This document shows positions 26,905-35,441 of a DNA stretch of 64,000 bases, in pieces. The notes under the pieces were generated by a model that saw nothing but the letters and a program-made list of their open reading frames with translations, was not told where the DNA came from and made no database searches. The position numbers and the translations under genes are program-made. Position 1 is the first letter of the stretch. Each line of letters starts with the position of its first letter. Origin of the DNA: Yoonia litorea (GTDB taxonomy: Bacteria; Pseudomonadota; Alphaproteobacteria; Rhodobacterales; Rhodobacteraceae); NCBI RefSeq assembly GCF_900114675.1, contig NZ_FOZM01000001.1, positions 682,001-746,000 on the forward strand. The letters run 5' to 3'.

Positions 26905-26969
26905 GTTCGAGCCTCCAATCCTTAGGAAAGACAGGGCGCGACGATGCGCGCCCTGTCAGCATGCTTAGA

Positions 26970-28202
26970 TTACAGGAAGCCCTGTTCTCTTGCCGCAGCA
27001 GTGTAGGCTGCTTCGACATCGGACAGTGCCTGCTCGGCGCTTTCGTTGCCCTGCAGGAAGTCAGACAGTTCGTTGCCCAGTGCTGTGTGCAGAAGGCCCA
27101 TGAACGGCAGCATCGGGTAGGGGCGTGCGCCGCTTTGCGCTGTCGCCGCGACACCTGCTGCTGCTGGACCAGGTTCGAAGCCGTCAAGCAGCCACACGGC
27201 CAGATCGTTGTTCTCCGCGACCATCTCTGGCGAGAGGCCGTGAACCAGTGCAGCGAAGGTTGCTTCTGCATCTTCATCAGAGATGTTGGCAGAGATCGTG
27301 AAGCCGTCCCACCACAGTGTCGATGCAGGTGTGTCGCCACCGCCAACAGTCGGCGCGCCTGTCAGGACAGTCGAAGACACGATTTCTTCGGTTGAGCCTT
27401 CGTCATCAAGGATTGGGCCGCCGCGCGAACCCCACATTGTGGCAAGCGCAAGGTTGCCGGATTCCCACTCAGCCGCTGTCGCGTTTGAGTCGAATGTCAG
27501 GAAGTCCGGGTCAGACAGGTCAACCAGCTGCTTGAGCATGTTGAGAGCGGCGACGCCTTGCTCGTTGTTGATCGAGACCTGTGCTGTGCCTGGCTCAAAG
27601 AACTGGCCGCCATGGCCCAGATACATGTTCACGAACTCTTCGCCGAGGTTCCAACCTGTCATGGTGTTCATTGCGAACGGGTTTTCCATGATGCCGGCGT
27701 CTCTGATGGCCTGTGCTGCGGCAACAACTTCTTCGTAGGTTGTTGGAACATCGAGACCGACCTGCTCAAGAACGTCGGAGCGGTAGTAAAGGTGCTGTGC
27801 GTTCGCCATGAAGGCAATCGCCATGACCTGGCCGTCAATCGTGATCAGCTGCTGCGGCTGCAGGTCTTGACCGTATTTAGCAACGAGGTCATCCAGCGGG
27901 CGGATCAGACCCTCGTTCATCAGCGGAACGATGGAGCTGTTTGCAACAACTGCGGATGTGTATTCCGCTGGGTTCGCTGTCAGCGCGGCAACCTGCAGGT
28001 CGCGATGCTCTGTAGTGGCGTTGTGTTCGATTGTGACGCTATCGGTCTCGCACTCGCGTGCCTTCTCGACCATGGCGTGCAGAGCGCCAAAGTCATTGGA
28101 CAGAATGCGGATCGAGCCGGACTCAATGCCACAATCGGCATATGATGCCGTTGCTAGCAGTGTGGCCATGGTGCCAGCTGCGATGGTTTTCATAAATGAC
28201 AT
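26970..28202 (-). CDS. ABC transporter solute-binding protein (CUT1 type)
   Basis: A 410-residue periplasmic binding protein with a signal peptide cleaved near SYA-DCG (residue about 22). GGGAGGAT lies 9 nt ahead of the start. The overall layout and segments such as TYEEVVAAAQAIRDAG and NTMTGWNLGEEF fit the extracellular solute-binding family 1 used by CUT1 transporters. The ligand cannot be deduced. It is the first gene of the minus-strand transport operon and diverges from the ATPase/HisD-like operon. A LacI-type operator candidate lies in the shared promoter region. Confidence 0.88.
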   Translation of the reverse strand: MSFMKTIAAGTMATLLATASYADCGIESGSIRILSNDFGALHAMVEKARECETDSVTIEHNATTEHRDLQVAALTANPAEYTSAVVANSSIVPLMNEGLIRPLDDLVAKYGQDLQPQQLITIDGQVMAIAFMANAQHLYYRSDVLEQVGLDVPTTYEEVVAAAQAIRDAGIMENPFAMNTMTGWNLGEEFVNMYLGHGGQFFEPGTAQVSINNEQGVAALNMLKQLVDLSDPDFLTFDSNATAAEWESGNLALATMWGSRGGPILDDEGSTEEIVSSTVLTGAPTVGGGDTPASTLWWDGFTISANISDEDAEATFAALVHGLSPEMVAENNDLAVWLLDGFEPGPAAAGVAATAQSGARPYPMLPFMGLLHTALGNELSDFLQGNESAEQALSDVEAAYTAAAREQGFL

Positions 28203-28275
28203 GTCAGGTATCCTCCCTTTCGGACCCGATTTTGCGGACTTTGCCGCAGGTTAGCAGTGATTGAATCACCTTTTT

Positions 28276-28289
28276 TGCATTCGCATGCA
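28276..28289. promoter_or_regulatory. Candidate LacI-family operator
   Basis: TGCATTCGCATGCA is a near-perfect palindrome centred on CG, the usual centre of LacI-family operators, with one mismatched pair. It sits 74 bp upstream of the binding protein gene and about 190 bp upstream of the ATPase gene, in the divergent promoter region of a locus that encodes its own LacI protein. A weaker half-site (TTGCATACGCA) occurs at about 28448. The assignment is inference. Confidence 0.45.
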
Positions 28290-28479
28290 TTCAACTATGC
28301 GCAATTTTCTGATTGTAGCAAGAGAATTGTAAGGGGTAGACGCTGCCGAACTGTCTAATATTCATCGTTTTGTTGCGCGATGCCAAAGATGCGGGCTTAT
28401 CGCCGAAAAAGTTTCGCTTGCCAAGATCAGCCAATGATGCAAATTTCTTGCATACGCACCCAAAACTGAAGGCGGAATC

Positions 28480-29532
28480 ATGGCCGAAATCCAGCTCAAG
28501 AGTATTTCCAAGCGTTGGGGCAGCTTTGTCGGCGTCCAAAGTTTCGACCTGACGATCCCTGATCGCGAGTTTCTGGTGCTTCTTGGCCCGTCGGGGTGTG
28601 GCAAGACAACGACGATGCGCATGATTGCAGGGCTTGAGGGTATTACCGAAGGGGAAATCCTCGTTGATGGAAAGCGGGTCAACGACCTTGACCCCAAAGA
28701 CCGCGATGTCGCCATGGTGTTCCAGAGCTACGCGCTCTATCCCAATATGTCGGTTTACGAAAACATCCGCTTTCCATTGAAGGTGCGCGGGATTGATCCC
28801 TCAACCCATAACGAGAAGGTCATGCGCGCGTCGGCGATGGTCGAACTCGATGATTTCCTTCACCGCAAGCCCGCGGAACTTTCAGGGGGCCAGCGTCAGC
28901 GCGTGGCGCTTGCGCGGGCGATTGTGCGGGAACCCAACGTCTTTTTGATGGATGAGCCGCTCTCCAACCTTGATGCAAAGCTGCGTGTCTCAACACGCGC
29001 GCAGATCAAGAACCTCAGCCACGAGCTGGCGGTCACGACAATCTACGTGACCCACGACCAGATCGAGGCCATGACGCTCGCTGACCGTGTGGTGGTGATG
29101 AACAAGGGTGTGGTCCAGCAGGTCGGCACACCCACCGATATCTACGACAACCCGGCGAATACCTTTGTCGCAAGCTTCATCGGCAGTCCGGCGATGAACC
29201 TGATCGACGGCACCGTCTCTGGCGGGACCTTCACCGCACCCAAGACATCCGTCGCCGGAACCGGATTGCCAGACGGTGATGTCACGCTTGGTTTCCGCGC
29301 CGAGGATGCGTCATTGGCCACCGCCGGTGAGGGTCAGATCACCGCCAACATCTACTCGCTTGAGCTTCTTGGTGACGCCACAATGATCACCGTGCGGATC
29401 GGTCCGTCACTCGTCAGCGTCAAAGCCGATAAATCCTTCCGTGCCGAGATCGGCGACCCTGTCAGCATCGCGATCCCGCATGATCAGTGCCATTTCTTTG
29501 ACGCGGGCTCCGGCCAGAGACTTCAGAACTAG
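28480..29532 (+). CDS. ABC transporter ATPase (UgpC/MalK-like)
   Basis: A 350-residue ATPase of the sugar importer class with Walker A GPSGCGKTT, Q-loop FQSYALYPNMSV, signature LSGGQRQRVALARA, Walker B VFLMDEPLSNLD and the H-loop in YVTHDQIEAMT. Residues about 240-350 form the C-terminal OB-fold regulatory domain typical of MalK/UgpC. It energises the two permeases encoded divergently at 24982-26904. It is also the first gene of the plus-strand catabolic operon, tying uptake to the downstream enzymes. Confidence 0.93.
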   Translation: MAEIQLKSISKRWGSFVGVQSFDLTIPDREFLVLLGPSGCGKTTTMRMIAGLEGITEGEILVDGKRVNDLDPKDRDVAMVFQSYALYPNMSVYENIRFPLKVRGIDPSTHNEKVMRASAMVELDDFLHRKPAELSGGQRQRVALARAIVREPNVFLMDEPLSNLDAKLRVSTRAQIKNLSHELAVTTIYVTHDQIEAMTLADRVVVMNKGVVQQVGTPTDIYDNPANTFVASFIGSPAMNLIDGTVSGGTFTAPKTSVAGTGLPDGDVTLGFRAEDASLATAGEGQITANIYSLELLGDATMITVRIGPSLVSVKADKSFRAEIGDPVSIAIPHDQCHFFDAGSGQRLQN

Positions 29533-29649
29533 TCCGCTATGAAACAGATCACCACAACAGGCGAACCATGACCGCGCAACCGCAGGCTGGGAGGCCTGCG
29601 AGCGCGCCGCAATAGCGCCCCGAGAATCCCGAACTGTGAGGCACAGAAG

Positions 29650-30978
29650 ATGGCAATCACCTTTCTTAAACGTTCCAAACCCGAATCCGAAAAAGCAGCC
29701 GAGGATGCAAAGGTCCGCGGCATTGTCGAAAGCGGCCTGAAAGATATTGAGGCCCGCGGCGATGCGGCCGTGCGCGAAATGTCGGAGAAGTTCGACAACT
29801 ACAGCCCTGACAGCTTCCGCCTGACGGATGGTCAGATCGAGGGGCTCATGTCCAAGGTCTCCGCCCGCGACATGGAAGATATCAAATTCGCGCAAGAGCA
29901 GGTGCGCAACTTTGCGCAGGCCCAGCGGGACTCAATGCTGGATATCGAAGTCGAGACCCTGCCGGGTGTCGTTCTTGGCCATCGCAACATTCCTGTGCAG
30001 TCTGTCGGATGCTACGTGCCTGCGGGCAAGTTTCCAATGGTCGCCTCGGCGCATATGTCGGTCGCCACGGCAACAGTTGCGGGCGTGCCGCGCATTATTG
30101 CGGCCACAGCGCCGTTCCAGGGCGAGCCCAACCCGGCTGTCGTGGCCGCGATGCACCTTGGCGGCGCGCATGAGATTTATGCGCTTGGTGGCATTCAGGC
30201 CGTCGGCGCAATGGCCATCGGCACGGAATCCATCGAACCTGTGCATATGCTTGTCGGCCCCGGCAACGCCTTCGTGGCCGAAGCCAAGCGCCAGCTTTAC
30301 GGTCGCGTCGGCATCGACCTTTTCGCAGGTCCGACCGAAACAATGGTCATCGCAGACGAGACCGTTGACGCTGAACTCTGTGCGACTGATCTCTTGGGGC
30401 AAGCGGAGCATGGCTACAACTCTCCGGCGTGCATGATCACCAATTCGCGCAAGCTGGCCGATGCGACGCTTGCAGAAATTGACCGGTTGCTGACCATCCT
30501 GCCAACGGCTGAAACCGCATCGGCGAGCTGGCGTGACTACGGCGATATGATTGTCTGCGACAGCCACGAAGAGATGCTGCAGGTCGCCAACGATATGGCC
30601 TATGAGCACGTGCAGATCATGACCGACCGTGATGATTGGTATCTCGACAACATGCACAGCTACGGCGCGTTGTTCCTTGGTCCACGCACGAACGTGGCGA
30701 ACGGGGACAAGGTCATCGGCACCAATCACACGCTGCCCACCAAAAAGGCCGGTCGCTATACTGGTGGTCTTTGGGTCGGTAAGTTCCTGAAAACGCACAG
30801 CTACCAGCGGGTTCTGACGGACGAGGCTGCGACGATGATCGGTGAATACGGCTCACGTCTGTGTATGCTGGAAGGCTTTGTCGGTCATGCCGAGCAGTGC
30901 AACATCCGTGTGCGTCGCTACGGCGGGCGCAATGTGCCTTACGGTGCTGCGGTCATGCCACAGGAAGCTGCGGAATAA
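29650..30978 (+). CDS. HisD-like zinc/NAD alcohol dehydrogenase of a catabolic pathway
   Basis: A 442-residue member of the histidinol dehydrogenase family. The catalytic and metal residues of HisD are all in place with matching spacing: Gln251 and His254 (GQAEHG), the acid/base pair Glu319-His320 (YEHVQIM), Asp353 (NGDKV) and His413 (VGHAEQ). The segment after GTNHTLPT differs from biosynthetic HisD and reads [11 protein letters not shown], as in degradative HisD-like enzymes such as sulfopropanediol dehydrogenase HpsN. No other his genes are present. It therefore probably oxidises a primary alcohol on the imported substrate to a carboxylate by two NAD-linked steps. The substrate is unknown; DHPS is only one possibility. 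Confidence 0.8.
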   Translation: MAITFLKRSKPESEKAAEDAKVRGIVESGLKDIEARGDAAVREMSEKFDNYSPDSFRLTDGQIEGLMSKVSARDMEDIKFAQEQVRNFAQAQRDSMLDIEVETLPGVVLGHRNIPVQSVGCYVPAGKFPMVASAHMSVATATVAGVPRIIAATAPFQGEPNPAVVAAMHLGGAHEIYALGGIQAVGAMAIGTESIEPVHMLVGPGNAFVAEAKRQLYGRVGIDLFAGPTETMVIADETVDAELCATDLLGQAEHGYNSPACMITNSRKLADATLAEIDRLLTILPTAETASASWRDYGDMIVCDSHEEMLQVANDMAYEHVQIMTDRDDWYLDNMHSYGALFLGPRTNVANGDKVIGTNHTLPTKKAGRYTGGLWVGKFLKTHSYQRVLTDEAATMIGEYGSRLCMLEGFVGHAEQCNIRVRRYGGRNVPYGAAVMPQEAAE

Positions 30979-30983
30979 TCCAG

Positions 30984-32024
30984 ATGACGCCTGCGGAGCT
31001 CAAATCACTCTATGCGCCTTTCCAAAAGGCGGTGGCGGGTGCATCGGCAGACAAGATCCGTCACGCAGTGACGGCGCTCTTCGCTGATGACGCGGCCCTT
31101 CACCTCTGCCATCCATTCGGCGCACTGACAGGCGGTGCTGCATATCTCGACACCTGTCTGGTGCCACTGCGCGCGGCGATCCCTGATCTGGAACGCCGCG
31201 ACATGATCCTTCTTGCGGGAACGACTGACGAGGGTCAGAACTGGATCGGTGCGATGGGAAATTACATGGGGACGTTTCTCGCCCCGCTCCTTGATATTCC
31301 GCCGACCGGAAACCTCGTGCATATGCGGTATCACGAATTCTTCCGCATCGAGGACGGCAAGATTGTCGAGATGCAGGCGATCTGGGACATTCCCGAACTG
31401 ATGATGCAGGCGCGGGCGTGGCCAATGTCTCCGCAGTTGGGCGCATTCCTCTGCACACCGGCCCCGATGAGCGGTGACGGGCTGACCGCGTCAGGCGATG
31501 GTCAGGCAACCTATGAACATGTGGTGGCAATGCTCACCGACCTCTGCCGTTATCCCTCAGAAGGCGGGCCTGAGGTGATGAACCTGCAGAAATACTGGCA
31601 CCCTCAAGTCAACTGGTACGGCCCGTCAGGGATCGGAACAGCGCGAGGGATTGACGGTTTCAGACATTGGCATCAGGCCCCGTTCCTGCGCGGTATGCCC
31701 GACCGCAAACTCGATGCGATGGGCGATCTGATGTCCCATTGGTTTGCCGAAGGTGCCTATGTCTGCGAAACTGGTTGGCCGAACATGCGCCTGACAATCA
31801 CGGGCGACGGCTGGATGGGAATCCCTCCGGTCAACAAAGAGGTTCTGATGCGCAGTCTAGATTTCTGGCGGGTCGAGGATGGCCTTATCCGTGAGAACTG
31901 GGTGCTGGTCGATCTTCTGGATGTTTACCGCCAGATCGGCGTCGATGTTCTGGGCCGGATGCGTGAATTCAACAAGGCGCGCAACCTCGGGCCGATCAGC
32001 ATTCCTCCGGGGGAGGCGGCATGA
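30984..32024 (+). CDS. Tandem SnoaL/NTF2-like protein B
   Basis: The start at 30984 lies 5 bp after the dehydrogenase stop; a longer frame reaching back into that gene is a shadow. The 346-residue product has two SnoaL-type halves (about residues 5-150 and 175-325). It is a paralogue of the protein at 23950-24942, sharing the WYGPSGIG, PFLRGMPDRK and ENWVLVDLLDVYRQIGVDVL segments. No signal peptide is seen. It may catalyse a cyclisation, isomerisation or dehydration in the pathway, but no residue set allows a firm choice. Its stop overlaps the start of a 31-codon ORF as ATGA. Confidence 0.8.
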   Translation: MTPAELKSLYAPFQKAVAGASADKIRHAVTALFADDAALHLCHPFGALTGGAAYLDTCLVPLRAAIPDLERRDMILLAGTTDEGQNWIGAMGNYMGTFLAPLLDIPPTGNLVHMRYHEFFRIEDGKIVEMQAIWDIPELMMQARAWPMSPQLGAFLCTPAPMSGDGLTASGDGQATYEHVVAMLTDLCRYPSEGGPEVMNLQKYWHPQVNWYGPSGIGTARGIDGFRHWHQAPFLRGMPDRKLDAMGDLMSHWFAEGAYVCETGWPNMRLTITGDGWMGIPPVNKEVLMRSLDFWRVEDGLIRENWVLVDLLDVYRQIGVDVLGRMREFNKARNLGPISIPPGEAA

Positions 32025-32116
32025 GGGGGCGTGCATATCAGGCGGCGACACTCGCCCAGAAGGGGCAGTCCGCGCCGTTCAAACATAACCAGCCAATCGC
32101 GGGGCAAAAGCGATGA
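32021..32116 (+). CDS. Candidate 31-residue basic microprotein
   Basis: A 32-codon frame begins with ATG at 32021, overlapping the stop of SnoaL protein B as ATGA. It ends with TGA at 32114-32116, overlapping the start of the SDR gene, again as ATGA. A strong purine-rich site (GGGGGAGG) precedes it. It would encode MRGRAYQAATLAQ followed by a basic tail, 31 residues in all, with seven Lys/Arg/His and no acidic residue. It could be a real small protein or a coupling ORF that carries ribosomes from one gene to the next. No homologue is recognised. Confidence 0.5.
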   Translation: MRGRAYQAATLAQKGQSAPFKHNQPIAGQKR

Positions 32117-32877
32117 CATTGCCAGCAGTCCCTTCCTTCCGGCTTGATGGAAAACGTGCGCTGGTGACGGGCGCGTCCTCCGGTATTGGTGAGGCTTGCG
32201 CCGTGGCACTGGCCGCCGCCGGGGCAGAAGTGACACTTGCCGCACGGCGGGCCGACAAGCTGCGCACCCTCGAAGATGCCATCAAGGGGCAGGGCTGGCA
32301 GGCCCGGTCACTGGCCATGGACGTCACTGACATTTCCGAGACCACCGCAAAGATCGCCGAGGCTGGCCCGTTTGATATTCTCGTCAACTCCGCTGGGCTG
32401 GCGCGCCACTCTGCAGCACTTGAAACGCAGGAAGCGGACTTCGATGCGGTGTCGGATATCAACGTCAAAGCGGCCTATTTTCTCAGCGTTGCCGTCGCCA
32501 AAGGTCTGGTCGCGGCTGGCAAGGCTGGTAGTCTGATCAACATCTCCAGCCAGATGGGCCATGTCGGCGGCGTCGACCGTGCCGTCTACTGCGCCACCAA
32601 ACACGCGGTCGAGGGCTTCACCAAAGCCATGGCGATCGAGTTCGGACCGCACAACATTCGCGTCAATACGATCTGCCCGACGTTTATACTGACGGACCTG
32701 ACGCGCCCGACCTTTGGTGATCCGGTGAAACGCCAGTGGATCGAAGACAAGATCGCATTGCCGCGCGTGGGCGAGGTCGAGGATATCTCGGGCGCGGCTG
32801 TTTTCCTTGCTTCAGACGCCGCTGGCATGATCACCGGCAGTGCGCTCTTGATTGACGGAGGGTGGACAGCCGCATGA
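32113..32877 (+). CDS. Short-chain dehydrogenase/reductase
   Basis: A 254-residue classical SDR. The cofactor motif TGASSGIG is near residue 20, NSAG near residue 95, and the catalytic set Ser (NISSQMG) with YCATK follows at about residues 142-160. The end is the family-typical FLASDAAGMITGSALLIDGGWTAA. An Arg pair (ARRADK) after the second strand suggests NADP may be accepted. It most likely oxidises or reduces a secondary alcohol on the pathway intermediate. Start and stop are both in ATGA overlaps (with the microprotein and the LacI gene). Confidence 0.9.
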   Translation: MTLPAVPSFRLDGKRALVTGASSGIGEACAVALAAAGAEVTLAARRADKLRTLEDAIKGQGWQARSLAMDVTDISETTAKIAEAGPFDILVNSAGLARHSAALETQEADFDAVSDINVKAAYFLSVAVAKGLVAAGKAGSLINISSQMGHVGGVDRAVYCATKHAVEGFTKAMAIEFGPHNIRVNTICPTFILTDLTRPTFGDPVKRQWIEDKIALPRVGEVEDISGAAVFLASDAAGMITGSALLIDGGWTAA

Positions 32878-33893
32878 AGAGCCGCGTCACAGCCTTGGAG
32901 GTCGCAGAACGCGCAGGCGTCAGCCAGTCTGCCGTCAGCCGTGTCTTTACGCCGGGGGCATCCGCCTCTGAAAAGACCGCCGCCAAGGTCCGCCGCGCCG
33001 CAATGGAGCTTGGCTACAGGCCCAATATCCTCGCGCGCGCGATGGTGTCCGGGAAATCGCGGATGATCGGCCTGCTTGTGGCGTATCTGAACAACCAGTT
33101 CTATCCTGAGGTGCTGGAAAAACTGTCGAACGCGCTGCAGGCAAAAGGCTATCACGTCCTTGTCTTCATGGCGCCACAGATCGCCGGCGACATAGATCAT
33201 GTCATTCAGGAAATCCTCGACTATCAGGTCGATGGCATCGTCGCGGCCTCCGTCGCGCTGTCCTCAGAACTGACAAACCGTTGCGAAGAAGCCGGCGTGC
33301 CGGTCGTGCTTTTCAACCGTGCGCAGTCTGGCGACAACTTCTCTGCGGTAACATCCGACAACGTCTCTGGCGGACGGAAACTGGCGGAATTTCTTGTCGC
33401 AGGCGGCCATGAAAAGATCGGCTACATCGCCGGATGGGAAGACGCCTCAACCCAGCGGGACCGCGAATTCGGCTTCCGTGCCGGCATCGAGATGGCAGGC
33501 CAGCAAATTGTGGCCCGCGAGGTTGGAAACTTCGCGCATCTGCAAGCGGCAGAGGCGGCGCGGCGGATGTTTGACCGCCCCGACCACCCTGATGCGGTCT
33601 TTGCCTGCAACGACCACATGGCCTTTGCGGTCATGGACGTGCTGCGCTTTGAACTGGGCCTCTCGGTGCCAGGCGATGTCTCTGTTGTGGGCTATGATGA
33701 TGTGCCCAATGCCGCCTGGCCTGCCTACAACCTCACCACCGTCCGGCAATCGGCCAATCGCATGGTCGCCGAGACGGTCGCGATCCTCGTGGATCAGATC
33801 GAAAACCAGAATAAAGAACCTCGCCGCATCGCGCTTGACGGACCACTGAAGGTGCGCGGTTCGGCACGTATCCCGGAAGGATGGAAGACATGA
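32874..33893 (+). CDS. LacI-family transcriptional regulator
   Basis: The start at 32874 forms an ATGA overlap with the SDR stop and is preceded by GGAGGGTGG; a GTG at 32862 is possible but less likely. The product has 339 residues. The N-terminal helix-turn-helix (TALEVAERAGVSQSAVSRVF) and hinge with YRPNILARAM are typical LacI features. The effector domain (about residues 60-339) has the periplasmic-binding-protein fold, with VFACNDHMAFAVMD and VVGYDDVPNAA. Encoded inside the catabolic operon, it probably represses the locus and responds to the imported compound. Confidence 0.93.
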   Translation: MKSRVTALEVAERAGVSQSAVSRVFTPGASASEKTAAKVRRAAMELGYRPNILARAMVSGKSRMIGLLVAYLNNQFYPEVLEKLSNALQAKGYHVLVFMAPQIAGDIDHVIQEILDYQVDGIVAASVALSSELTNRCEEAGVPVVLFNRAQSGDNFSAVTSDNVSGGRKLAEFLVAGGHEKIGYIAGWEDASTQRDREFGFRAGIEMAGQQIVAREVGNFAHLQAAEAARRMFDRPDHPDAVFACNDHMAFAVMDVLRFELGLSVPGDVSVVGYDDVPNAAWPAYNLTTVRQSANRMVAETVAILVDQIENQNKEPRRIALDGPLKVRGSARIPEGWKT

Positions 33894-34873
33894 AGGGCTT
33901 TTCAAACCGTTGGAAAGATTTCCCAGACTATATCATCGGCATCACCAAAGAAATCTGGGAGGACCGCGGCGTCGGGACCCTGAACCATTACTATGCGCCT
34001 GATATTCCTGTCCGTTCGCCAATGGGAATCCAGCGCGGTAATCAGGCCGTCATTGCCTCGACCATGGCGACCATCAATGAATTCCCCGACCGCGAGCTTC
34101 TGGGCGAAGATGTCATCTGGTCCGGTGATGAAGACACTGGCTTTTTGTCGTCACACCGCCTGTTGACCAAGGCCACCCATACCCGTGACGGACAATTCGG
34201 CGCTGCCAGCGGCAAGTCTTGGCAGATCTATGTCATTGCGGATTGTGCGGCCAAGGAAGACACGATCTACGACGAATGGCTGATCCGCGATTACGGCGGC
34301 ATCGTCAGGCAACTGGGCATGGACCCGCGCGATTACGCATCTGCCCTGATCGCGCGCGAGGGCGGGCCGGACAAGTGCAGCAAACCTTTCACACCTGCGA
34401 TGGACGTGGACGGCGGCTATCACGGCACCGGCAATGACAATGAATGGGGTCAGCGATACGCCGATACGCTGACCCGGATTATGAACCACGACTTCACCCA
34501 TATCCGTGACAGCTATGACCGCGCCTGCATCGGTGAATACGCCGGGGCCAATCGCGCCGTCGGCTGGGAGCGTATTCTGGAATTCTGGGTCGGGTTGCGC
34601 GCGTCTTTCCCGCATGCGGAATTCAAGATCCACCATCAGATCGGGATGCAAGGCAACATGCTTTCCCCCCGCGCCGCTGTCCGCTGGTCACTCGATGGCA
34701 AGCATGACGGGTGGGGCGTCTTCGGCGAGCCCACAGGCGCGCATGTCCACGTCATGGGCATGTGCCACGCAGAGTTCGGACCCTACGGGCCTGATGGCAT
34801 CGGCCTGCGCCGTGAATGGGCGCTTTATGATGAAGTCGCCATCTGGAAACAGATCCTGATGCAGCAAAGCTGA
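33890..34873 (+). CDS. Tandem SnoaL/NTF2-like protein C
   Basis: The start at 33890 overlaps the LacI stop as ATGA, with GGAAGG upstream; an ATG nine bases earlier is also in frame. The product has 327 residues and two SnoaL-like halves (about 10-160 and 180-325). It is more divergent than proteins A and B. It shares the layout, but its motifs (NHYYAPDIPVRSPMGI, WERILEFWVGLRASFPHAEF) follow a different SnoaL subgroup. The position after the regulator shows it belongs to the same operon. Reaction unknown. Confidence 0.75.
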   Translation: MKGFSNRWKDFPDYIIGITKEIWEDRGVGTLNHYYAPDIPVRSPMGIQRGNQAVIASTMATINEFPDRELLGEDVIWSGDEDTGFLSSHRLLTKATHTRDGQFGAASGKSWQIYVIADCAAKEDTIYDEWLIRDYGGIVRQLGMDPRDYASALIAREGGPDKCSKPFTPAMDVDGGYHGTGNDNEWGQRYADTLTRIMNHDFTHIRDSYDRACIGEYAGANRAVGWERILEFWVGLRASFPHAEFKIHHQIGMQGNMLSPRAAVRWSLDGKHDGWGVFGEPTGAHVHVMGMCHAEFGPYGPDGIGLRREWALYDEVAIWKQILMQQS

Positions 34874-34904
34874 CGAAAGGACGCCACCACGCAGGGTCGA
34901 AACC

Positions 34905-35441
34905 ATGGATATCTACAGCGCCGCTGAAAAACTGATGAAGATGGATGACGCCACATGGCGGCGTCATGCCAATCCGCTCAGCGGCTGGACACGGTTTCTC
35001 TTCGGGATGGCGCCGCTCTTTCTGGCGATCTACGCAAGGGTCTGGATCGGATGGTGGACCGTGCCACTGGTCTTGCTCATCGTGCTGTGGATCTGGCTCA
35101 ACCCGCGCCTTTTTGCCGAACCCAAGGATTTCGGGGCGTGGATGTCGCGCGGGGTTCTGGGCGAGCGTATCTGGTTGGCCCGCGATCGCTATGATGTGCC
35201 AGCGCACCATGTCCCCGTCGCGCACGCCACAACCGGCTTTGCTGCGTTCTTTGCGCTCTGCGCCATTTGGGGTGTGATCGTCCTCGATCCGTGGATCACG
35301 ATCTTGGGCGTCGCTGGCACCATCATCTCAAAGGCATGGTTCGTGGACCGGATGGTCTGGCTCCATGTCGAACTGACTGACATTCCAATGGGTGCGGCGA
35401 TGCCGGCACCGACCTTACCTCAACTGAAAGATCAACCATGA
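34905..35441 (+). CDS. DUF6653-type membrane protein
   Basis: A 178-residue protein with four hydrophobic segments (about residues 30-47, 50-66, 108-125 and 128-145). The opening SAAEKLMKMDDATWRRHANPLSGWTR and the WLNPRLF segment fit the family I know as DUF6653, whose function is not known. It is 31 bp downstream of SnoaL protein C and its stop overlaps the bicupin start as ATGA, so it belongs to the operon. It might anchor the pathway or assist export or import, which is speculation. Confidence 0.65.
   Translation: MDIYSAAEKLMKMDDATWRRHANPLSGWTRFLFGMAPLFLAIYARVWIGWWTVPLVLLIVLWIWLNPRLFAEPKDFGAWMSRGVLGERIWLARDRYDVPAHHVPVAHATTGFAAFFALCAIWGVIVLDPWITILGVAGTIISKAWFVDRMVWLHVELTDIPMGAAMPAPTLPQLKDQP

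Noticed and set aside
29568-29615. 15-codon frame between the ATPase and HisD-like genes
   Set aside because: There is no coupling to either neighbour and only a weak ribosome site, unlike the 31-codon frame at 32021.
29650-30978. Biosynthetic histidinol dehydrogenase, or proven DHPS dehydrogenase HpsN
   Set aside because: No other histidine genes are present and the C-terminal segment is of the degradative type. The partner genes hpsO, hpsP and the TRAP transporter are also missing, so DHPS is not assumed.
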